From: Tethya wilhelma | Taxonomy: Eukaryota > Porifera > Demospongiae > Tethyida > Tethyidae | Direction: 5' to 3' | DNA length: 64,000 nucleotides | NCBI GenBank assembly: GCA_964030475.1 | Contig: CAXIPT010000013.1 | Span: 709,408 to 773,407 of the forward strand | Shown: piece by piece, positions 33,286 through 48,351 of the stretch | Layout: each line of letters begins with the position of its first letter | How positions within the stretch are numbered: position 1 is the first letter of the stretch | The notes under the pieces: generated by a model | What the model was told of the DNA's origin: nothing | The model's database searches: none | The model's input: only the letters and a program-made list of their open reading frames with translations | Position numbers and translations under genes: made by a program

Positions 33286-35808
33286 ATGGCTTTTGACAAC
33301 TTGAAAGCAGCCGGGAAGGCCATTTTGAACAGCCCAAAAGCGATCAGAAGGAAGTTTGGAGGTACAGAGGAGCCGCATCACGACAGTAAGTTGCCAAAAA
33401 AATATTTATGTTTTGTTTTATTTTTACAAGCTAGCAAGCTAGTGGTGTGCAAAAAAATTTTATAAGCTAATCATCGATTAAGGTGTGGCTCCTTGCTGTT
33501 GCTAGTAGAGAGCTCTAAATTACCAATGAGTTGAGAGCTATTCATCAGATTTGGTAGCAGAGCTTGTCAGCTGTCACTCAACAACCTTGTTCAGTTTGAA
33601 GAGTGGGTGTCAGAATCAGCAGACTAGACAGATTTCTTATCAGACCAGTCTCTTGGCACGAGGAGCAGTGCTGTCTGCTGTAGTGTGCAGCCTGTCTGTG
33701 TAGTCCATAGCTGCACAATCCCATAGATTATTGTTTTGTTTGAGAATTCAAAGTTTGGTTGTTTAGCTAGCTGTTGAATTTTTTTGTCAGAACAACAGCA
33801 AGCACTTGATCACATCTGTTGTACAGGCCCATTGCTCTTGATGTTTCTTAAAGCAGGAAATAAACACACACACACTCACACTCACACACACACACGTACA
33901 CATACTTATGCCCATACACACATTCTAGGAAAATGTTTAGGCCATTATGCTAGCTATAGTAGCTAGGCAGCCATGTGCATGTCTTGTAGAAGCCTGTGTT
34001 CCTAGATCTCATGATCATCTTGACTTGAAATTTCATTCTGACTTTTCCATCTCATTTTCAGAGCTGGATGAAGATTGGTACCACTCTGATGACCCCATTA
34101 ATGCAGGCATCTCTTTCTACGTCAAGGTACATACATACATACATACATACATCTGTTCACAATCCACTTCTCTACCTAGTGCAGATGTGTAGTACTTAAT
34201 AATTCCTTTTTTAACTTGCCTGTGTCCATAACATTCACGCATACATTTGTGTGGTAGCAATGAGTGTTTCCCAACATGTTTATGATCGCTATGGCTTCTA
34301 TGTGCACCTCTGTGTGGGCTGTTAATGACACCCTGCTCTTCAGGAGACAGGCCTGTCAATCAAACTGGTCTTGTTAGCTTTCAGTGTAAATTAGTAGTGT
34401 GAAAGAAAAATGTCAATTTTCTATGGAGTCTCCGATGGATTTCGTACTTTCAAAGCAATTTTTGTTTGCACTGTACAAAAACAGCCATAGACTATACACA
34501 CATACTCATATGAAACATCCTTACTTCAGAGACTAGCATACATCCAGATAGTGAACTGGCTAGCTCTTAGCTTCGTACACAGCCCACAGTTCTTAGCCTT
34601 ACATGCTAAGAAACACTCAAACATTAAAAAGAGGGAGTGGCCTGGGTACGAGGCTAGCTAGTTCTAGCCACTTGTTTTTTATGCTATGTATTAAATAGCA
34701 ATTCTTGCTCTAACTGATGGATGTGTACACACCCCTACAAACATTCAGTATCTAGGTTCCACTGAAGTGACCAGGACACACGGACCGGGCTCAACCGACG
34801 ATGCAGTGAAGAGTATCGTACATCATGTAAGTCCATGCACAGTTAGTGACAGCTGCTCCCACTTCAATGGTCTCCACTTTGCATCCCTTTTAGTGGTGCA
34901 GACACACAGCAGGTGGTTGGTTGTAATTATATAGAAGAGGCCTCTTTTTTTAATTGGTCTGATCACTTTAATGCTAATGTCATGCCAATTACAAGTGTGT
35001 TGCTAATTGAAGGATTTAGATTGACTGGTACAAGCATTGTTTTTTTTTTTTTATTGAAGACTGAAAGTTAGTAACTGTAGCAGTGTTCAAAACTTGCTCC
35101 AACTTTGGTTGAAGTTAGCTTAGAGTTATCATGATGTGAACAGCACCTTGAATGCAATATTTACTTCCTGAATAGCTGTACACTCACATCACTGTTCTGC
35201 TAATGATAGCTATGGAGTGGAATAGGTAGTAGGAAATGGTCCATGGGCTCATGTAAACATGTGTGTGTATGATGAGCATTGATTAAAATACCAAACTACA
35301 TGCATGCACTCTTTATCTGGTTACTAACAGGATCCAGGATGGGTACAAATTACATCATATGATGTCATTTCAGAGTCCAGTTGTCATACAAGTTCCTGAT
35401 TGAGTACTTTTTATGAAGTAAACAAGAAACTCTTTTTCCTTACCATAACATCATGCAAATATCTCTTAGCTTGGGTCTACAGTTGAAGACTCCACTTCCT
35501 GTTTAGCTCTCCCCCTCCTGACATCAATTGGGGGATATGTGTACCATACAATTGTGTAAATGGGTCATATTGGAGTAGTTTGGTGCTTGGAGCATGCTCT
35601 TGACTTCAGTCACTAGTCACTGGTTTGGAATGTTCATCCTCTTTGAGCTGACCCATGGGCCTTTATTGGTGAAGTAATAGATGTGATTGACTTAATGACT
35701 CTGTAATGTGTGCTTTAGCATATGTACTGGCTGTATGTCAACTTGGTCTTGAGACTTCCTTGTCTGGTGACTAATGAGAAGTACAAGCAGTTATCCTGAC
35801 CACTGCAC

Positions 35809-35850
<42 letters not shown>

Positions 35851-36957
35851 ACACACACACACACAGGTGAAGCACCAAGGGGGTAAACTTCAGAAGGTAC
35901 AAATCACCATCTCCTCTCGTACAGTAAGAATACAAGAAGTCAGCTCACAGGTAAGAGAACTTCAAAATAATATAAAGATTTTTTGACCATCCCATTTCTA
36001 CAATACAGAATGGGTATTAAATTCAATCGTCGTATATAATTCATTAAATAAACTGTTAGCTTCCACATCTAGTTACAGTCCATGTGGGTGTGTGTGCATG
36101 CCTCCAGCGTACTGTAATTAGGTATTTGGTCATTTTACTAATCTACGATGTATCGTTCTAGTGTGTGTGCATGAAGCTATGAATAATGATTAGATCTAGA
36201 GTTGTTACACAATCCATTTCTGTATTTGTACACTTCAGCTGTCGTATTGTTTGAGGAGCTATTGTAGCACATATAACTAGAACTCCATTGTGTGCTGTAC
36301 AAGTGGAAGGAAGTAATTGACCTTTGAATTAGTGTGCTACTTCTCTATGTGACTGTAGTGTTGGCATTGTGTTGTCAGGCAGCTGCCATGCCTACCTTTA
36401 GCTAGCTGTACCTAGCCAGGGGGCAGGTATTCTCTCATGTGCTGCTGTTGTTTGGCCACTTCCAAACATTTTAGGGATATCTTGACACTTTAGGCAGTTT
36501 TGTTCTCTTAAGTACTCTTTTTGCCACCTAGAGCCAACACTGAAACTCATGTTAGATCATTTTTGATCATCTTTGTTGTTTTCATGTCCTTTACTTTTCT
36601 CTCCTCCTCAGGTCAAGCTGGAAGAAATCCCTCTCTATAGGTATGTCTTTCTTTCATTATGTTATTTCAAAACCACCGGGACATATGTAGTTCAGTCATA
36701 CTAGGCTATGTAAGTATGTCCTACCCTTTGTTAGCTGAGCTGTACGCCACTTTGTGCCTTCCTGTTTTTCTTTTATTCTTGGATTTTCTTGGTTTGAGTG
36801 CTAGAACAAGGTGTCCTATTGCGGCGAGTCTTTGTCCTATTGTATGCCGAGTGTGTAATTGATACAGGGTAGCTTTTGACTGAGTGTCTCTGTGACAATG
36901 GGTTGTGTAAAGTATACTTGGATGTATAGCTACATGTAGGAAGTATGTTGGGAATTG

Positions 36958-37004
<47 letters not shown>

Positions 37005-38275
37005 GTGTAAGATTTTATATAGGTCGAGTTTTGTAAATCTAGAACGTGATGTTTGTGTTTTTTTCTTTCAAAAATATCTCTTAAATTGTATCACAAGTTC
37101 ATAATATTGGTTTTATAATAATAATACACCTTTCTTGTTTTGTTTTTCAGAGTGTCCTACTGCACTGTTGATCCTTACTACGACAAGGTCTTCTGTTACA
37201 TCTCACGTAACCATGAAAACAAGAAATTAGAGTGCCACGCCTTTCTGTGCAGCAAGAAATCAAAGGTATCTAGTTTGAGATAAATACTCTGAGCTGTATC
37301 TCAGTCTAGGAAGGTCGTATTAAGCTGGGATTGGTACCATTGTGATCAGTGTGAAGAGATCTTTAAAATGATATGGTTTATTGCCAGATTTGAATTTTGA
37401 CCAAAATCATCAAAAACCATGGATTATAGCCTTTGGTCTAGTGCGATTTTTTGTCAAAATGAACGCTTTCCAATTTTCAAAACAAAGCATATCATTTGAA
37501 AGATCTCATCATGCTGATTGCAACGGCACAAGTCCCAGCTACTAATAATCAATGGTTACTGATTTACAGCATAAAATGATACCTAAAACTGGTCCATTAA
37601 AAGTTGCCATTAACAACACCCCCTCTCACAGGCTGAAGCTATCACTCTGACTGTAGCTCAGGCGTTCAACATTGCCTACGAGAGATGGCAGAAACAGAAG
37701 AAGAAGAGATCAGAGAAGAAGAGAGAACAGTCAGGTTTGACGAGAGCGACTAAAGAACCACCAAGCCATCAAGCCGTGTCCAATGGCGGAGTGCCTCACC
37801 AACCAAAACTGGAGAACTCTTTAGGTAAGAAGAAAAGCAAAGAGATATGATTTCATAGGACACTGTCTTAGACTAAAGAGAAAGAATGACATAGCCTTGT
37901 TTCTAGGGTCCTCCCTCACGAATATTTGCTTCAAATAATCTACGTCAAGAGGGGGGAGGCCTGGGAACGAGACTAAGATCCTAAGAATGACATACGCTAA
38001 GTCTTGTCTGCTGCTGGATTCTCTAACAAAACAACCCAATCACTGTTGTTTGATCTACTACCAGGATGTATTCTTTATCACAATAATAATTGTGTTACAT
38101 GGTTCAGGTGAGGAGCTGACAGCTGCTCCATCAGACTCAAAGGCACAGGCCAAGCCTAAGGAGGAGCCTGTCCCTGTGATAGCTCCGCCCCCATCTGTCG
38201 TAGAGCCTGTACCAGTGGCGGGAGTGTCTCAGGGAGGGATGAAGGTCACCCTAGTGCCGGCGGATAAACCTCGAC

Positions 38276-38306
<31 letters not shown>

Positions 38307-39109
38307 CACAAAACATTGGGATAGTTCAAGCACTTCTGTTTACAAACACCCTGCATTCTCTCCAGCTGTCACTCATTCTCTCTCTCTCTCTCCACACATG
38401 TTGCTGCAGGTCTCAACCAACCCATTCTCCAGAGATGACACTCACATCAGAAGAGGCAGTGGACTCTTGGATGTCAAGACCACTATGACAAAGGCTGTCA
38501 GCTTGGTAAGTGAGTGAGTGGCTTCACAGAAATAGCTCACTTCATGCAATATCTCTGGTGTCTTTCTTTAATGCACTAGCTGTTTGTTGTTTGGGACTTT
38601 AATGTGAGAGTTGGGTAGACCCCCTGGGGGTGTTTGTCTAGAAAAGGTTGTTGTAGTCCATTATGACATAATCTGTTGGGGAGGCTGTCTAGTCAGAAAT
38701 CTACCTAGATAATCCAGTTTGTGCAAAGTCCGTTAATCCCAGAAATAGTTATCTCTAGATGAGTTTGCTTTCAGGAATTTTACGAGTGCAAAGAAACATT
38801 TCTGCAAAAACTTGGAATTAAATTTTTGAGTGACTCTCAACTTAGAATATTATTGAGGCCACACAATCACACAAAAGTTTACATATGTCTCTCTAATGTT
38901 ATCTCCAGGACTACCTAAAGATAGAAGATGAACTAGACGTGGAGTTCACCCAGCTCGCTGAGGCTCGTTCCAATCCCCACCTCCTGGACATTGGGTCTCA
39001 CATGAATCGCACCACGTCCAAGGAGGAGGTCTCGGAGTTCATGAAGGCCGGGGAGAAACCGAGCGATCTCTCAAAGTCCAAATCCATCGATGATTTACTC
39101 TTTCTTTGA
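33286..39109 (+). CDS. PTB-domain endocytic adaptor, LDLRAP1/ARH-like
   Basis: Ten exons give 376 aa: 33286-33385, 34062-34126, 34749-34826, 35867-35950, 36612-36640, 37151-37265, 37632-37824, 38108-38277, 38410-38505, 38909-39109. The N-terminus (MAFDNLKAAGKAILNSPKAI) resembles LDLRAP1. A PTB/PID domain covers about residues 35-165 with GGKLQKVQITISSRTVRIQ, LYRVSYCTVDPYYDKVFCYI and LECHAFLCSKKSKAEAITLT + VAQAF. The tail has an NPF tripeptide (STNPFSRDD), an LLDVK stretch like a weak clathrin box, and DELDVEFTQLAEARSNPHLL, which keeps the F-x-x-L-x-x-x-R pattern of the AP-2 beta-appendage motif of ARH. The end is DDLLFL. Expected role: linking NPxY-type receptor tails to clathrin and AP-2. 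One intron exceeds 1 kb and carries two MITE-like elements nearby. Confidence 0.9.
34631..34656 (+). repeat. Fragment of palindromic MITE-like family
   Basis: GAGGGAGTGGCCTGGGTACG followed by AGGCTA matches the right end of the elements at 24231 and 37892. Confidence 0.5.
35805..35865. repeat. (CA)n microsatellite ending at a 3' splice site
   Basis: The CA tract runs directly into the acceptor ACACACAG of the exon at 35867. Confidence 0.9.
36964..37002. repeat. (GT)n microsatellite in intron
   Basis: About 19 GT units in the intron before the exon at 37151. Confidence 0.9.
37324..37539. mobile_element. MITE-like element with about 57-bp terminal inverted repeats
   Basis: The first ~57 bases (GCTGGGATTGGTACCATTGT..., GAGATCTTTAAAATGATATG) are repeated in reverse complement at the right end (CATATCATTTGAAAGATCTC...AGTCCCAGC), about 80% identical. 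216 bp, non-coding, inside an intron of the PTB adaptor. Confidence 0.65.
37892..37975. mobile_element. Palindromic MITE-like element with flanking direct repeats
   Basis: TAGCCTTGTTTCTAGGGTCC...CGAATATTTG pairs imperfectly with ...GGGGAGGCCTGGGAACGAG-ACTA. A 12-bp direct repeat, AAGAATGACATA, occurs at 37882-37893 and 37983-37994. Same family as 24231. Confidence 0.6.
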
Positions 39110-39448
39110 TTGAAGACTGTGCACCAGGTGTGCTTTAAATAGAATCGATTGTGCCTGCGATATTTTTATCTGTTATAGTTTAAAGTGAGTTGTGAACTGT
39201 GTTACGTTATTTTATGTATGCATATTATTAATGATATATTTTACTTTTTGACGTTCCTTTTGTTTATATATTTATCCTGCGGTACGTAAATTTGTTTGTT
39301 ACTTTTTCTTTTTTTGTGCATGCATGTAGTTGGGTGTTATAGTAACGTGAATATTGTGATGTATTATTGTTATAGTGAATTTTTGTCGCAAATTGAGAAA
39401 ATGTGATTACTTTTTTATCTTGAATTGTGTGTACTTCAACTTAATTCT
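39110..39448. other. Convergent 3' flanks of the PTB adaptor and ARMC7
   Basis: A/T-rich sequence with T-runs and no coding signal; serves as the 3' UTR/termination region of both genes. Confidence 0.6.
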
Positions 39449-39524
39449 TTAAGTTTCTGATAGTTTAGTCTTCTTTGCCACTGGAGGACCCTCTCTAGAA
39501 CTGGCAGAGTCACAATAGTCCTGG

Positions 39525-39557
<33 letters not shown>

Positions 39558-40348
39558 TGTGTGCGTGTGTGTGGAGGGGGGTTAATTGGTACATGGATGC
39601 AATGATGAAAGCATTTCATGCAAACTTGGCATGTTTTATGACTCTACAAAACAGTGGGTAAGGGTCACTAGAAAAAAAATCCCCATTAAGGTCATTGTGC
39701 TCACTTGGAGGAAGATGGTGGCCAGGTTGCTGAGTCGAGGGTTGGATGACTTGGAGAACTGCTCCATGAGCTCAACAACATTGTCAGCAGTGGTGTCTGG
39801 TGAACACGTGTGTGTACAACCCATTCACTCACTAGCAATAGGGGCATATACAATCTTACAAATCCTACCTTTCTTTGAGCTAGGAGTGGTGATGTACATG
39901 AGAGTGGTGATGGCATTCAAAACAGTCTCTTCATTGCCACTGGAGAGCATCTTCACCGTCAGCTCCACACCATCATTCTGGAGGAGGTACTCTTTGTTGA
40001 GATGGTCAAGACAACAGTTGCACACTCCCCCCATGGCAAACTCCAACATCTTATCGTCCCTCTCTTCAGCGAGGACATCAAGAAAGAGATCGAGAATGTT
40101 GAGCTGACGAAAGTACTCATAGTTAACGGGATCATAAGCAAAGTTGCCAAGATTGGCCAAAATTTGAAGCTTGAAATCTGCACAAACACACTAAAGTCAT
40201 GAATGAAGTGAAATTATGTCAACTCTCCTCACTGACCCTGTTTGTGTGTGTCTTGGAATTCGGTCACTAGTGTTTGCAGATACTCAAAGCGGCCTTGTCC
40301 ATGGCGTCCAGTTTTCCTCTCAATGTAGCTCTTACTGGTGAAGGTCAT
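39449..40348 (-). CDS. ARMC7: Armadillo repeat-containing protein 7
   Basis: Four minus-strand exons (40348-40237, 40177-39869, 39796-39705, 39520-39449) give 194 aa, close to the human length. Conserved blocks: [75 protein letters not shown] and [11 protein letters not shown]. The fold is a short armadillo solenoid. The family's biochemical role is poorly defined; vertebrate work links it to spliceosome components, which I mention only from memory. The C-terminal tail ([12 protein letters not shown]) is Lys-rich and could be nuclear. An NRF1-like site lies 95 bp upstream. The last intron contains a long GT tract (39526-39573). Confidence 0.93.
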
Positions 40349-40442
40349 AACATACCGCGAGCAGCAGTGAATCACAAGTTAGCAGACTCTTGACAGTGAT
40401 CACATCTCATCCAAGAATAGGGTCCAAAGGTCAGCTGGAGTA

Positions 40443-40454
40443 CGCGCATGCGCA
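40443..40454. promoter_or_regulatory. NRF1-like site upstream of ARMC7
   Basis: CGCGCATGCGCA, full match to the NRF1 consensus YGCGCAYGCGCR, 95 bp upstream of the ARMC7 start. Confidence 0.6.
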
Positions 40455-40602
40455 CAAAACTACTTATGTTTGTATTGGATATCTGGATATGATATGAACA
40501 CACTAGTTGGCTTATTTTCAAAAAAAGATTTGTACATTAATTATGACTATGCAGAGGACATGAAAATTAATTCTGCGTAGTTTCAGTCTGGTGTTGTGAT
40601 CA

Positions 40603-43600
40603 TCAGACCATGAGTCGTGAACCAGAGATGTAGCGACTCTCGTAGAGCAAGTTGGAATGACCAAAGTTCTCCCTGCGACGCTGGCACTGTTTACACCTGC
40701 AGGCATTGAACCAATTGTAAAACAACCATATCTATAGCTCTTACTTTAACCTCTTACAACAGGCTAAGTATATTCTCACTATAGAGCTCTTGCAACTGAT
40801 GTCATCAAAACTGGAAGTGTTTCGAAGTGATACTAGAGTTAATTTTTTTGCCATAATATTGTTATGGAAGAGAATACCCATTTCTCTGCATTAATCCTCT
40901 GTTTGCCATAATTATGAAAGTGACTCACTTTATCTTTATGTAATTGCAAGTGCTCTAGTTAACCTAATTTCCCCAGTTCTATTTTCCACACACTGTCATG
41001 AGTTAAGTCCCTGACCATGCAGCCCCTCACCTGTGATATTGCTCACACTGCTGGTGCAGGAGGATGCTAGGTTCTTGAGAATGTTTCACCTCCTCCAACA
41101 GTCTGCTGTGCTTCTCCCTAGTGCTGGAATTCCACGACTGCTCAAGAGCCTTTCTCATCTCCAGCTTAGCTAGTCTCTCAGCACGAATGTCCTTTATCAA
41201 ACTAGAGAGAGAGAAACAAAAAAGTATTGCTTAAAATAAACAAAACAAACAAACAAACAAACAAACAAACAAACAAACAACAACAAGAAATTGGTTATTG
41301 ATGGACATACTCCTTTCTTGTCCTGTGCAACATCTCGGCTTCCTCTTGCTGGTTTGCAAACGCCTTGTGTCTCAGTTTGGTCTGTTTGTCAGCCACCATC
41401 TTGAGCTGCTCCATGAACAGCTCTCTGGCTTTCTTCTTCTGCTCCTTGAGTTTCTCCGTGGAGCCATCTTTCACTCCGAAGACAGGGAACTGCTGACTGG
41501 TGGTGGTTGTCTTGGGGTCAATGGGCGCCAGGGAGGTGGGCTTCATACGAACCTGAGGGGGATGGATGGAGTAAGTTCAAGTCAGGGATAAATTTTTAAA
41601 GTTTGTGTGTTTGTGTGTTTGTTTGTGTGTGTGTGTGCAAGTCTATGATTGATTGTAAGCATACATCATGCATATAAAGAGGTATATATTCGGTAAGTGT
41701 ATAAAGCATGCATTCATGCAAATTTGAATCTGCAAACATGACAGTGTCATACACCGTTCTTTTGCAAATTGAAAGGGAGAAGGGGGTACCATTTTCATGC
41801 TGCCATCTTTGACAATATTCATGGTCTTAGAATGAGAGAAAGGCAGGACTATGGTTGGTTTGGGCAAGGAGAGAGGGCGCAGTTTGCCGCTCAGGTTGGA
41901 CGGGAGTACGACCGGGGTGCGGGTTATGGCCACCGTGGTGTTGGGAGAGGAACTGTCCAGGCCGTTGGAGAGGGGGTCATCCAAGGCAGTGCTCAACAGG
42001 GAGCATATCTCATGCTTGATGGCAATCTTAGAGACAACATGCAATCAGTGGGTGGAGGTGGTGAACATGCAATGGAGGAATGGACATGTACATGCATGCA
42101 TGCAAAGAATATGAGAAGATAAAATGACTGCCTAATTCATGCTGCTTAGAAAGTTAGAGTATTGCAAGTTTTTGGTTCAAGACCACAGTGACTTCGGTAT
42201 GATGTGTCTGTAATACAGTGCATGTGTGTGGGTGCCATACCTGCTCAGCCAGGGCCCTCCTGTGCTGCTCCATCTTGGCTATCTTCTCTCTGATGTAGCT
42301 CTCCTGGTAGGCAGCCAACCTGAGACAATAAAATGGAAGAAGTTTCAAAGTGATCTAGGACACACAGACTCTTCTGTGATAAGATTTTGGCACTCACTCT
42401 TCAGCCAGTTCTTTCTGCTCCTCCTGTTCCAGCCTCTCCTCCCAGTCCTTCAGCTCTTGCAGCTGTCTCTGTTTGTGAGTCACCTGGTGGTCCAGCTCGG
42501 AACAGTACTCATTCTGCTTCAAGAACTCCGGTGGCGTTGGATTACGATCCTGAAACACATAGGAAGGCTGCATGTGGAGAGAGAAGAGAGAAACAATGCA
42601 AGATGTATCTGTGTGTGAATCTCTCAAGCATTATGAGCTGTACTTACATGAAACTCTGATTTGTCAACAGTACGCTTTTCCTGAAACAAGGAGCAAAACA
42701 CATATCATTGAAAAGATTAATACAGAAATCCTACACAATTATATGCCACACATGCATTATCATAACAATTATGAATACATGCACTCTTACCTTCATTCTT
42801 TGTGCTGCGCCATTGTTGAACGAAGCAATGTCTCTATTGTGAAGCTTCTTAGTCTCCCTGTGCAGTCTCTCCTTCACCTGAGCCACGAGGTCCTTCTGCT
42901 GCTGATGAGCTTGCAACAGCTTATCTTGCTCCATCTCTCTCTTCTTCTTCTCCTCCGATAGATCCACAAAGACGTTCATCAGAGCTCGCTGGTGGCAGAG
43001 GTAACAAAGCTCCTGACCGGCACTGTTCAAGTGAGAGCAAGTGGAAGGTCTACAAGGCTGTTCACGATCGTCCATGCTATGCTTCCTTGGTGACCCTCTC
43101 GAGGATATTTGCACACTCTTGGGTTTTGTGAGGCTCTTGTTGAGCTCAGAAACGTCAAAGACAATGGCTGGTTTTGGGACTAGCTGATGATGTGAGCTGG
43201 CTTTGGACGATCTGCTGCTAAGAGAAGACAATCGACCTGACTCGGGACGTGCTTCACTAGCATCAGGATCAGAGATAGGCTCATTTTGAGCACTCTTATC
43301 AATATTCTCACTCTCTGCAACAGAGAAATTGTTTTCATCACAGCCATTCTCTTTAGCAGCAATGGTCTTCAACCCTTCCTTTGGCTGTGGAGATGCAACA
43401 GTGCTGCATTCAAGGTTCAATCCATCCTCACCCTTAGGCTCCACAATCTTAGGCAGCACCAACTTGTTGAGGCTGCGAGGTGTGGATGGATTGGTCATGA
43501 TGGAGAGGACAGAGTGAGCAGTGTCCGGGCGGAAGGCATGCTCCAGATCTCCACTTGAATCGAGAGCGGTGATAAACTCGCGATAGAATCTCATCTTGAC

Positions 43601-44344
43601 TTTGGATTCACGTATCAGCAGACGGCCGATACGAACAAAGTCAAATTGGATGTTTCCGTTTGAAGCTAGCAGTCGAGACATGGCTTGAATGATCTCCCTG
43701 ATGCAGAGCTCCACCGTGTTGCGATCGAAGGACGAGCCATTGGACAAGACAGAGAAGTTGAGAGGAACAATGGGGATTTGACCTACAATAATACATGCAT
43801 GCAAGGTGGAACAGTTACAAAAGATGCTAGTACTGTTGTGTTACTAATGGTGGTGGAATGAAACTGCTGTACCTGACGTGTGCTGTTTGGGATATCTCAG
43901 GGAGTGAGTCTGGACAAACTTCTCAGAGAGAACAAACACTGGTCGTTGGATGACAATGAACTTGTTACTGCCAACATCAATCTTCTTCTGGGAGAAGGTG
44001 AACACACCCAGTCCAGGAATAGTCACACCCTGCAGGCACCGGGCAAATAAACTTAGTAGTAATACGAACAGCCAAAATACACTCAAATCATCTGTGATTT
44101 GCTGCCTTGTAAATTTGCATACCTTTTGTTGAAGCATCTGCTTCTGCACAAACTCAGAAGCACATTCCCAGATGCTAACAATATCTAAATGGGGAGAAAA
44201 GACATTGCAATAAATGATTGAGAGCATATACCAATAAGTGTGAAAAGTTCAAGCTCTTCTCATACCATTTTCAGAGAGAGAGGATATCAGTGAGAATTTG
44301 TACTTCCTGGCTTCTGCTACGAAGCAGCTCAGAGCATCAGCCAT
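40603..44344 (-). CDS. CCDC81: Coiled-coil/HU-domain centrosomal protein CCDC81
   Basis: Minus-strand gene with 11 exons; the start exon is 44344-44266 and the stop codon is at 40605-40603. The N-terminal part has two CCDC81-type HU domains: VTIPGLGVFTFSQKKIDVG, NKFIVIQRPVFVLSEKFVQ, then IPIVPLNFSVLSNG and RIGRLLIRESKVKMRFYREF. A Ser-rich linker follows, then a CxxC segment (QELCYLCHQRALMNVFVDLS) that leads into long Glu/Lys/Arg-rich coiled coils, ending RCKQCQRRRENFGHSNLLYE and a final GSRLMV, both close to the vertebrate C-terminus. CCDC81 proteins are found at centrosomes/cilia. The start region shares a 242-bp divergent promoter with CDK8 that contains an X-box. The intron at 41241-41280 is a (CAAA)n tract. 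Confidence 0.93.
41241..41280. repeat. (CAAA)n microsatellite
   Basis: Ten CAAA units in a CCDC81 intron. Confidence 0.95.
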
Positions 44345-44586
44345 TTCTCTTGTTATCCTTCCTTCTTTCTAGAGCTCTTCTACAAGTCTTCTCTCTGAAT
44401 AGCTCAAGATATTCCACTTCTTCTCGAATGGCTGCTGCGAATCTTCTTTCCCTCCAAGTACGCGCAATATTCTGTATGCGTTGCCATGGGCAACCACACC
44501 CATTTGAGATTGCTCCATTTAACCGAAGTAGGCTGTTACAGTGAAAGAAATTTTATAAGATCAGCTGTAGGGATAAAACAAAAAAT
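44345..44586. promoter_or_regulatory. Divergent promoter between CCDC81 and CDK8
   Basis: 242 bp between two opposed start codons. C/T-rich on the CCDC81 side, with an X-box (44480-44494) and a nearby GTACGCGCAATATT element. No other gene fits in the space. Confidence 0.7.
44480..44494. promoter_or_regulatory. Palindromic X-box (RFX site)
   Basis: GTTGCC-ATG-GGCAAC: two perfect RFX half-sites as an inverted repeat with a 3-bp spacer, 136 bp upstream of CCDC81 and 93 bp upstream of CDK8. It fits the broader RFX consensus with a 1-3 bp spacer. Confidence 0.7.
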
Positions 44587-47836
<3,250 letters not shown>

Positions 47837-48351
47837 CTGCATGATACAATCACAAACAGCTATTGTTGCTCTGTATAATAAGAGGCAGTAATAATGAAAA
47901 TTATTTGGTTCGTTTTTTTTATTTAAAAAAATGATTTATTGAAAGTATCTTTTGTTATTTTTAACTTGATCTGGTGGAAGCTGTGACATTGACTCCATGG
48001 AGAGCTCTGTCAGACATTACAATGTGGAACTGGGATACTGGTTACAATAGAGACAAAGATAGGTGTCGCTACACCGAGAAAATCAACACTAGAGTTGTGT
48101 CATTATATCGTAAACTTGATACACACCAGCAAGAGCTTGGCTGCTAACTATACAAGATTCTGCTCCATGCTATGGACATACAATACTGACTTACTTCACT
48201 GACTTTGAATACTTAGTGATTTAAGTATAAAAGCCTGATGGTAAGTTATACAAAGACAACAGATACAGCTGCAGGTATAGAACTATCAATAGAAAGTTCT
48301 TGATCATGATTTGAACAGGATTGGGTGCATGGTGAAGGGAAAGCTATAGTA
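47837..48351. other. Intergenic region with TATA-containing promoter
   Basis: CDK8 3' flank followed by a good TATA box, TATAAAAG at 48226-48233, about 120 bp upstream of the first GIY-YIG-like gene. No coding sequence seen. Confidence 0.6.

Noticed and set aside
41241..41280. Regular short repeats as a CRISPR-like array
   Set aside because: It is a simple (CAAA)n microsatellite with no spacers, in a eukaryotic intron.
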